Assembly: GCF_000001735.4 (NCBI RefSeq)
Contig: NC_003071.7
Span: 4,333,151-4,397,150, forward strand
From: Arabidopsis thaliana
Taxonomy: Eukaryota > Streptophyta > Magnoliopsida > Brassicales > Brassicaceae
Reading direction: 5' to 3'
Length of the DNA: 64,000 bases
Shown: in pieces, positions 56,108 to 64,000 of the stretch
How the letters are laid out: each line of letters starts with the position of its first letter
Numbering within the stretch: the first letter of the stretch is position 1
Notes under the pieces: generated by a model
Seen by the model: only the letters and a program-made list of their open reading frames with translations
Databases searched by the model: none
What the model was told of the DNA's origin: nothing
Program-made: the position numbers and the translations under genes

Positions 56108-59100
56108 TCACCAAACAAGCAAGAGTAAACATAGAGCATGCAAGGCATAAAACAATGACTCATAAAATGAATAAGAATCTACATTTGGCACATAAATGCC
56201 TTCACAATCAGATCTAGCATATTCAGCTTCATCCATTTCAGCGTCCATGTCAATATCTGTTGGTAATGGACCAATCTCTGCGTTTCCTTCCTGAGCATCT
56301 TCTTTACTATATCTTCTTGATGAACCTTTCATTGCAACATACCAACTAGATGAATCATCTACCCTTGAATAGAAGACTTGCTTCGCCTGAGATGCTAATA
56401 TAAATGGATCCTTTAAAAAGCTGACTTGACTCTGATTCAAGTTGACCAACGTGAACCCATCCTCTACCTTAACCCCATTACCTCTAACAGCCCATTGACA
56501 CCGAAATATAGGAACATAGAACACATTGTAGTCCAGCAATATGATATCAGTTACTGTCCCATAGTACGATACCAAGTCAACAACTTGTGTTGTATCTTTA
56601 GCACTGGATCTACACATAGCTGTTGCTTCATAATAAACTCCACTATTCTGAATTTGCCTTTCAAGTGACCGTGTGTGAAACCGTTGTCCATTCACAATAT
56701 AACCAGAATAGGACCTTGCACTACATCGTGGACCATATGCAAGCCATTTAATTGTATCTTCATGTCCATTTGAAGAAAGAGGTATCTACCAAATGATAAA
56801 CAGAAAGTCAGTCACTTATGTTCTCATAAACCATAAAATTCAGATCGTGGAAGTACTTGCCTGTTCTTTTATCCAAGATGCAAAATTCTTGGCATGCATA
56901 TTCCATAAGAATGATGCATCACGTTTACATCTTGGATTTGTGTCTTGGAGATATTGCAAGTGCATGCTGTTCACAGTTAAACACAATCAGTTGAAAACTC
57001 AGCTTGTTATATTTAGTTTAATTCGTAAATGAGCATTAGATGCATTCCTGAAAAAGATAGTACTTACTCCACATAAGGATCAAAGGCAGCCATATTTTGG
57101 ATGACAGCAAGATGGGCTATGTTCTTATCTACTTCAGTGAGCATAAATGAAGTACCTGCGGATATTGGACGCCCTTCTAGTATGGAGTTGTTCTCATACT
57201 CTGTATTCCTCTCTGGTTTCTCTTCAACACTTGTAGTCTTTTTCAGAAAATCACTACAGAACTGCATGCATTCTTCTGCGAGATAAGACTCAGCAATACA
57301 ACCTTCTGGTCTTAAGGGGTTTCGTACAAAGTCTTTCAGAACTTTCATATACCTACAAAGTGGCAGTGAGAAACATTTTTCTATGAAAACATACTAAAAA
57401 TCTGAAATATTATTCACACAAACTGTAACAATGTACTAAAAAACAGAAACTTTACCTCTCAAATGGATACATCCATCTAAAATGGACTGGTCCTCCTAGT
57501 CGAGCCTCTCTTCCTAAATGTAAAGTCAAGTGAACCATAATATTAAAGAAGGTGGGTGGGAAAAACCGTTCAAACATACAAACAGTTTCCACAATTTCAG
57601 CTTCTATTACTGAAATCACCTCTATGTCAATAACTCTCTAACACAAGTGATTGAAAAATGAGCATCAGCGTATTATTGCTGTCCGAGGACCTTTTGGTAA
57701 CAAACCCATTAGTGCAACAGGAAGAAGCTGCTGCATCAAGACGTGATAATCGTGAGATTTGAGTCCCATTATCTTGCAATCTTCTACTGATACACCCCTT
57801 GATATATTAGAACAATACCCATCAGGACCTTGAAACTCTAATAGACGCTTGCAGAATGTTTTCTTCTTTGATTTGGACAAAGACCAAGGTGCTGCTGGAA
57901 GGTATGTTCGTTTTCCTTGTGCGTTAGGATGCAAATCCTTCCTTACACCAAGATCTTGCAGATCTTTCCTAGCATTTAGCCCATCTTTGGATTTTCCACA
58001 ATGTAACAAAGTAGATACAATGCTTGCACCCACATTTCGCTCTACATGTATTACATCCAAGTTATGCCTCACCGGTAAATCCTAAACAATACAAAAACAG
58101 TTCATAAGGATCACACCATAAACGTCACTTACATGATCAATAGACAAATTAACATTTACCTCCCAATAAGACAGCTTGAAAAAAATGGATCTCTTCTTCC
58201 ATCTTGATAACTCATCTTCGTCTACTTCTAGTTCCTCATCTTCTTCGGATTCACTAGATTCATCGTCACTATCAGTGACTGATTCAATGCAATCATTCCT
58301 TTTTCTCTTCCTCCCAGATTCTTTAGCATTCTCGAAATCATTTTTGAAGTTTTTCAGGGTTTGTGAAACTTCACGACCTGTTAGAATTCTTGCCTTTCTC
58401 CCATGTTCTATCTTTCCGTCAAACCAAGCCTTCTTGTTTCTATAACTATGTGTTGGTGCCAACCCTTTTCTATGACACATAAACACATGCTTTCTGCTAT
58501 ATTTCAACCACATACTATTTGTGCCTTTTCCACATAGAGGACAACCCATTTTACCTTTAACTTTGCATCCAGCAAGGTTTCCATAGGCGGGAAAGTCACT
58601 GATGGTCCATAAAAGCATTGCCTTTAGAGTGAATGTAGTCTTACTGAAGGCATCATATGTTAACTCACCCTTCTTCCACAGATGGTTAAGATCTTCAATA
58701 AGGGGTTCCAAGTACACATCAATACTATTTCCAGGTTGTTGTGGTCCAGGGATAAGCAGGCTAAGCATTATGTTCTCCTTCTTCATACATAGGTCAGGCG
58801 GCAAATTGTAGTTTACTAACAGAACATGCCAGCAACTATATCTAGTATTCTTCATGTTGAATGGATTAAATCCATCTGTTGAAAGGCCAAGCCGCAGGTT
58901 TCTTTCTTTAGCATCAAATTCAGGATACTTGTCATTCATCTTATCCCATGTAACCGAATCTATAGGGTGACGAAGTTTTCCATCAGTGCTTTTGTTACTA
59001 TAATGCCACCTTAAGTCCTTGGCCATTTTCTCTGATCTGAACATTCTCTTAAACCGTGGAATTATCGGAAAGTATCGTAATACCTTCTGTGGGACTCCTT

Positions 59101-59911
59101 TCTTAGCTTCACCAGTTTGCATGTTACTCTTCCACCGTGACGCATTGCATTTAGGACAATTTTCTAGATTCTTGTACCTCTTTCTAAATAGACAGCAGTC
59201 GTTTACAAATGCATGAATCTTTTCATATCCCATATCAAAGCTCTTTAGAAATTACTTGACTTCATACAATGATGTATGAAGCACATTGTCTGCGGGCAAC
59301 ATCTCTGGCAATGTTCCAAGAAGTTCATTGAAACTCTTATGAGACCAACCATTTTTGGTCTTGATCCTAAAAAGAGTCACTATAGCAGACAGCTTGCTGT
59401 GGTTTAAACAGCTAGGATATAGAGGTGTTTCAGCATCTGCCCACTTTGCCAGGAACTCATCTTCTCTTATGTCCTCACCCTCTGCAATCTCACCTAAGTC
59501 AGCATCAAAATCCTGAGCTGCTTGGTATAGCTCCAAAATTTCAGCATTCCAACGACTGAAGTTGCTCTCACAGTCAGCCACTGAGTCCACGTCCCCATGA
59601 TGATACCAATCAACTCTCAACTTGTAAGCCTCATCCATCCCCCATCTTACAAGATGATCTACCACATCGCTGCCTGACTGTCGTTCCACATTACGACAGT
59701 CTTTGCAGGGACATACGATCATGTCAATGTCTCCTAATGCAGCAGCCACATCGGTTACAAATTTCTGAGCACCTTTCTCATATCCAGGATCAGCTCTTCA
59801 AGTAAACAGGAAAAATAAAAAGCCTCTTAAAGCAACCAAACCTAATCAGAAAACTAACCCATATTAATTATCTGCTAACCTGCATAGACGAACCCATGCC
59901 TTGTCCAACAT
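56108..59911 (-). pseudogene. CACTA TNP2-type transposase (Transposase_21, N-terminal transposase-associated domain)
   Basis: Exon 1, 59911-59880, MLDKAWVRLCR; exon 2 from 59795 (ADPGYEKGAQKFVTDVAAAL, then CPCKDCRN of the transposase-associated domain), through a TAA at 59252 to 58160 (GYEKIHAFVNDCCLFRKRYK, CPKCNASRW, RMFRSEKMAKDLRWHYSN, GLSTDGFNPFNM, YSCWHVLLVNYNLPPDLCMK, LWTISDFPAYGNLAGCKVKG); exon 3 from 58081 (DLPVRHNLDVIHVERNV). Two stops follow near 57660 and 57637, then ERFFPPTFFNIMVHLTLHLG and HFRWMYPFERYMKVLKDFVR, a further exon at 57348-57064, and a last part 56695-56108 (QNSGVYYEATAMCRSS, FRCQWAVRGNGVKVEDGF). Order and length fit TNP2. At least three stops make it a pseudogene. Confidence 0.9.
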
Positions 59912-60080
59912 TATATGTTCTAAGCTTAATAAAAACCTTTGTAAAAGCAATTCAAACCATAAGCAACATTAAACTATAGAAGACAGTAACTCAAATAGCA
60001 TCACAGACAAATGCAGTTGGACCAATATACAAACTTATCTCTTATCAAGTTCATCAAATTAAGAAATAAACAATGGCAAA

Positions 60081-60319
60081 CACAATCGACAATATACTAT
60101 CTCAGATTAAATCAAAGACACATGTTTTAGGACCAACAAATTACACTATCTCAGCAAATAAAACCAATCAACAACAATCACAACAACTTCAGTAAAGAAC
60201 ACAATCGACAGTATACTATCTTAGATTAATTCATAGACACATGTTTAAGGACCAACAAATTACACTATCTCAGCCAATAAAACCAATCGAAAACAATCAC
60301 ATCAACTTCAGTAAAGAAC
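60081..60319. repeat. 119-bp direct repeat, two copies, in the CACTA 5' (right) subterminal region
   Basis: CACAATCGACAATATACTAT at 60081 recurs as CACAATCGACAGTATACTAT at 60200, with the following CACATGTTTTAGGACCAACA / CACATGTTTAAGGACCAACA and AATTACACTATCTCAGC shared. The two copies differ by a few percent. Confidence 0.85.
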
Positions 60320-60597
60320 AAAACAAAAGAATCACAGCAACTTAAGTTCATACAACTCATAAGTAAAGAACAGAACAAAAGAATCTGTCGTGTGACTAAC
60401 TTGCAGTCGTGTGAATAGAAGAAAAAAAGTATATAAACCCCAAAACGATAATCAGTATAAGAAAGAAGAAAAGTTTCACTTCCTAATTCCATTCAAATCA
60501 CATTGCCCTAGAAATAACAAATCGATGCATATAAACCCCAAAATCAAATCGTCACAAAGAACTAAGTCAATTGAGAGTAAGACATGCTTTGATTTTG

Positions 60598-60680
60598 AGC
60601 TCACTGGTGGCTGCTACAAGGTTAGAGCTCATTGGTGGCTGCGACAAGGTTAGAGCTCACTGGTGGCTGCAAAATGGAAG
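60598..60680. repeat. 28-bp tandem repeat, three copies
   Basis: GAGCTCACTGGTGGCTGCTA, GAGCTCATTGGTGGCTGCGA and GAGCTCACTGGTGGCTGCAA start at about 60598, 60626 and 60654, with CAAGGTTA between the units. It lies in the CACTA right subterminal region, where transposon protein binding sites are expected; whether these are such sites is unknown. Confidence 0.75.
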
Positions 60681-61164
60681 TCGATTCTATGAGATTAGGT
60701 CAAAATGCGAGTAAGATGGAAGCTGAAATGGATTAATAAGGAAGAAAGACTAACCTTGAATTTGAGCTCAACAGTGGCTGAGCTGGAGAATGTGGCGGCG
60801 GAGAATCTGAATTTCTGGCCAGCGACAATGTTGAATCGATTTTGGGTTGCTAATTGGAAGTGGATTCGACAGATCTTAGCTTTTAGGCAAAAGTGAATAA
60901 TTTTGGTCTTCTCGATTTTGTTAGGTTTTCACGAAGTTGTAGAGGGAAGTGAATAGTTTTGCCTAAGTGTTGGCGCTGAAGTGAATAATTTTGCCTAAGT
61001 GTTGGCGGACTAAAGTATTTTACATTCCCGCTAGAGGATTTACGGTCTTAGCGTTTATAAGGTGCTATTAAGAAGTAACCAAAACTTTTATTCATCTTTT
61101 ATAGCAGTTCAGGAAAATGAGCTATCATCTACTGCTATCAATGAGGACTTTTTTTGTAGTGTTT

Positions 61165-62340
61165 GTAACTTGACTATACTACTTTGATCGTAACTCGCTT
61201 ATCTGATACCATTCCCTATCTATTAGAACCTGAACTGAATTTGAAATTATCATGTCTATGCATTGTTTATGATCTCATGGCTACCATATACATACGTGGA
61301 TCATCTTATTCACTTCATCACCCTCTGTTAATCCAAGTAGTTGTCTCTCATTTTTAGAGCAGTTTCCCATACCCTTAGCCTAGCCTTATTTCAAGCCGAA
61401 GATCATTTGTGTGTGATTGTAAGGTCTTTTTCGATTGAGCTTGGTATAACGTGTTAGGTATGAGCCGACAAGAGCAGTCTTTCATGTAGACCTAGCCCAC
61501 ACTTTTTGGGTTAGCTAGGACTAGGTGGAGACTTGTATTTGGGATTGGGATTGTGTATGGAATGAATGGGAATGAGAGTGAGAATGAAAAAAAAAAAAAA
61601 AAAAAGAGAATAAGAGTTTAGAGTTCTAAAGGGGATACAAAATTGTTAAGTCTAGTAAAGGGTTTGGAATTCAAAGAAGTTAGGCATTGTTATTCAAAGA
61701 AAAGGGTAAAACGCCCTATGTGCTAAGATTAGAAGAAACGCCTTAAGTTTGTCAAAGTATAAAACCAAACCCGCTAGATTCTTAAATCGTTTCAAGAGAA
61801 AGCCTTAGAACATGAACGAAAAAGAGAGAAAGAATGAGAAAAAGGGTAGAGTTAGGACATCTATGGGAATGGGATCAACTTCTGAGCTATCATACTATAT
61901 CATTGGGTAGATGGGAGTCTGTTCTTGTATGTGTCAGTTGGCTTTTACCTTTAGCATTCTATTGAAGCTCAATCTTTTCTCTGAGAGTCCCCTGTTACTC
62001 GACCAAACCATTAGAGGGACCATTTTTGTCTCTTGGCCTAAGCCCGAAACCAAGTGAGTTCATAACCATTGCATTGCTTGATCCACTGTTAGTGTTTAAT
62101 GAATGTTAAAGGGAATTGGTTGACGTGAATGCTTGAATAGATTAAGGCAAGTTGTTAGGTTGCATTGTGACGAGTACGACTAACGTTTTTAAGTAAGGGT
62201 CTATCATCTTGCAACCTAGAATTAGCTACATGGACATTGAGCTTACCCGTTTTATAGGCATGCTTCGGTTTTTGAATCCCCACCTTCAAACCTCTCCTTC
62301 AACTTAAGATTTTTTGTTTGCTTGAGGGCAAGCAAGAGAT
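61165..62340 (+). other. Athila 3' noncoding region, right part
   Basis: No gene. It contains an A-run at 61588-61606 and ends with ATTTTTTGTTTGCTTGAGGGCAAGCAAGAGATAAG, the usual lead-in to the Athila polypurine tract. The A-run is within the element and is not a poly(A) tail of a retroposed transcript. Confidence 0.6.
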
Positions 62341-62354
62341 AAGTTTGGGGGAGT
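62341..62354 (+). promoter_or_regulatory. Athila polypurine tract (plus-strand primer site)
   Basis: AAGTTTGGGGGAGT lies directly before the TG of the 3' LTR. The purine-rich run GGGGGAG next to TGATAACAC is the standard Athila arrangement for priming plus-strand DNA synthesis. Confidence 0.8.
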
Positions 62355-64000
62355 TGATAACACAGTATTTTACTCATTTTAGGTGTATGTTTATCATCAT
62401 TTAGCTTTGCATTTGCTCATTGTATCATATCATTTTGAACCATTTTAACTTGTTTTGTATACTTAGGCATCTAGGATCATATTGCATTCGCATTGCATAT
62501 TTTGGTGTGTTTTCAGGTGCAAAAAGAGCTTAAAAGGACTCTACTCGATTCATCCACTCGATCCAAGCAGCTACAGAAGAGGCATCATTCTACTCGACCT
62601 CTTTACTCGATCCAGGATACTAAAAAGGAGGCTGCAGTTTACTCGACCCTCGTACTCGATCAAGGCAACCTCAGATGAAGCAGCAGATTCATCTACTCGC
62701 CCCTCCACCTCGATCCATTCACTCGACCAAGGGTGACCATCTCTACAAGACTTGTTGAGCTATCAAAGCGTCTTCGGATCCTCCTCATTCCCCACTCAAC
62801 CATACATGTGAGCATACGGATAGGAGAGGATGAAGCATCTACTCGACCAATTGATCACTCGGAGAATAGACACAAAGGCGCAGACTTTGCAGCACCCTCT
62901 TTACTCGATCCCCAAGGTCGAGTATTCGCCCAAACCGTCTTAAGTCTCTTGTCTTCTAGTGAATCTAGGGTTTCAACATTTTAGTATAAATAGATCACTT
63001 TGGGATTTATCCAAGGGATCTATGCTTTATCTTTCAGTTTTTCTTTGTGTTTATGAATCTTGAAACCTTAATTACTCTTAATCTATTTCCTTTTTGCATT
63101 TGATTGTTTAAGTAAAATTGTTTAGGTTGTTTAGATTTACATTTTGGTATGATTTTAGTAATTTCTGGGTTTGTGTTCTTGAGAATGTTGCTTGAGTAGT
63201 GATTAGGGTTCTTGAGGATGGATTAGATTAGGGTAATCTCTAGGTTAGTTAGGTAGTTAGTGTTTAGGTTTACACCCTTCTGGATTCGCTTGGCCCCTAT
63301 GCGGTTTTCGCTGGCTAATATGGAGATTCGATCATAGACTTCCAGCGTCCAAAAGACGTTCAAATGGATGTCTGACCTACGAATTCCAGAGATTTGTAGA
63401 CTCGACCAAGGGATTGGCTTGTCTGCCTATTGGCTTTGGTAGATTGTTTCTTAAACCCTACTTTGCTATGTTTCATCAACGAGAGTTGAGATTAGGAAGT
63501 GGTAGAGTTATGGGGGTCTCTGTCACGAGAGTGGATTGACCCGGTTTTTGATACTATCGTCATGGGTATCTACCTTTCGCCTATTCGCCATTTGATGAAC
63601 CCTAGAGTTACCCTTATCAATGAATCCATCCTTAGAACTTCTATTAGATTGATTTGTATCCCATGTTGATTGCACTTTTATTCACCTATTATTTGTATCC
63701 TCTGTTGATTGCATTTTAGTTCTTAATTTTGTCACCTGTTTGTTCTACTCGACCCAATGATCGAGTAGGGCTCTTAAGTTCTCATTTTAACTTGTTTGAA
63801 TCCTGCCTTAGGATTGTTACTAGGAACCCACCATCATTATAATTTGCCTTGACTTAGTTGTTTTTGTACACATCTTGATTGCTAGCAATATAGTGGACTG
63901 GATTGACACCTTCTATAACTGCATCGACATGTTTGTGTTTTAGGGAAATTGAACTGAATCACACATTCACCATAAGCAGACCTGAAAAACTTGCTTATCA
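62355..64000 (+). mobile_element. Athila 3' LTR (at least 1646 bp, end at or beyond the window edge)
   Basis: It starts TGATAACACAGTATTTTACT. At 62538-62910 it has about a dozen copies of ACTCGAYC. At about 62983-63000 AGTATAAATAGATCAC is a likely TATA box with the transcription start probably near 63010-63030. The rest is R/U5-like, with conserved phrases shared with the fragment at 24215-25370. The last bases are GCTTATCA, so the LTR may end exactly at the window edge or slightly beyond. The match to the 24215 fragment supports the family assignment. Confidence 0.85.

Larger units (their letters stand above)
52706..61161 (-). mobile_element. CACTA (En/Spm) element, 8456 bp, TSD TTT
   Basis: The left end is CACTACAACAAATATC at 52706. 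The right end, on its complement, is CACTACAAAAAAAGTCC, ending 61161. The 3-bp duplication TTT is at 52703-52705 and 61162-61164. CACTA elements duplicate 3 bp. Both genes run on minus: TNP2 transposase (59911-56108) and the second CACTA protein (56042-53221). Left and right 400-1300 bp are AT-rich subterminal regions with short repeats such as AGCGCTAT, GATAGC and the 119-bp and 27-bp arrays. Both genes are damaged. Confidence 0.95.
46682..64000 (+). mobile_element. Athila Ty3/gypsy element, 5'-truncated, lacking RT/integrase, split by a CACTA element
   Basis: Plus-strand order: gag (from 46682, N-terminus lost), protease-containing ORF (48111-49583), Athila-specific ORF (50246-52244), long 3' noncoding region interrupted by a CACTA element (52706-61161), the phrase GCTTGAGGGCAAGCAAGAGA, polypurine tract AAGTTTGGGGGAG, then the 3' LTR from 62355 to the window edge. 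RT, RNase H and integrase, expected between protease and the Athila ORF, are absent. Either it is a deletion derivative or belongs to a non-autonomous Athila group. Athila elements are the main retrotransposons of Arabidopsis pericentromeres. Confidence 0.9.

Noticed and set aside
61588..61606. poly(A) tail of a retroposed transcript
   Set aside because: The A-run is continuous with Athila noncoding DNA on both sides and there is no target duplication.

Overview
This is a pericentromere-like stretch of a plant nuclear genome, almost certainly Brassicaceae and close to Arabidopsis. It is AT-rich, has spliced genes with GT-AG introns, and is mostly nested transposable elements of families known from Arabidopsis (Athila and Tat Ty3/gypsy, CACTA, PIF/Harbinger, Mutator-like elements with ULP-like genes, Helitrons). 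Only two host genes look intact: a pectin methylesterase/invertase inhibitor cut by the left edge (1-382, minus) and a complete 16-exon gene for NAA35/MAK10, the auxiliary subunit of the NatC N-terminal acetyltransferase (8178-14618, minus). From memory, A. thaliana has the same kinds of gene close together on chromosome 2 (a PMEI-like gene near At2g10970 and MAK10 at At2g11000), so this is probably the orthologous interval. No alignment was run.

Layout: 1-382 PMEI gene; 1248-7441 a Harbinger-type element (TSD TAA) that contains a second, autonomous-type Harbinger element (1257-4939, TSD TTA), a long-TIR element (5031-6037) and an inverted LINE-type RT zinc-finger/RNase H remnant (6296-7277); 7453-7975 a foldback/minisatellite; 8178-14618 NAA35; 14640-17350 AT-rich spacer with two Gly-codon-like minisatellites; 17359-26975 Mutator-like (MULE) arms made of TTTTAAAA/CCCTTGTAAA short repeats, split by two precisely bounded Helitrons (18385-20408 and 21650-22560), the 3' end of a third, and an Athila LTR fragment (24215-25370); 26977-28800 Helitron-like AT-rich DNA; 28822-38395 a Tat-lineage Ty3/gypsy element on the minus strand that carries spliced antisense ORFs and has an Athila-type solo LTR in its pol; 38396-46681 two degraded DUF1985/Ulp1 genes of a Kaonashi-type MULE; 46682 to the right edge an Athila element (plus) without RT/integrase, split by an 8.46-kb CACTA element (52706-61161) and ending in a 3' LTR that reaches the window edge.

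All transposon genes show stops, frameshifts or changed catalytic residues, so none looks autonomous now. The insertion order can be read directly: Harbinger into Harbinger, Helitron into MULE, solo LTR into Tat, CACTA into Athila. The strongest items for a second look are the Tat element with its multi-exon antisense genes, the tandem exon array and changed catalytic positions in the ULP-like genes, the nested insertions with exact target sites, and an 84-bp repeat shared by several MULE copies. I found no gene system that I would call new with confidence.
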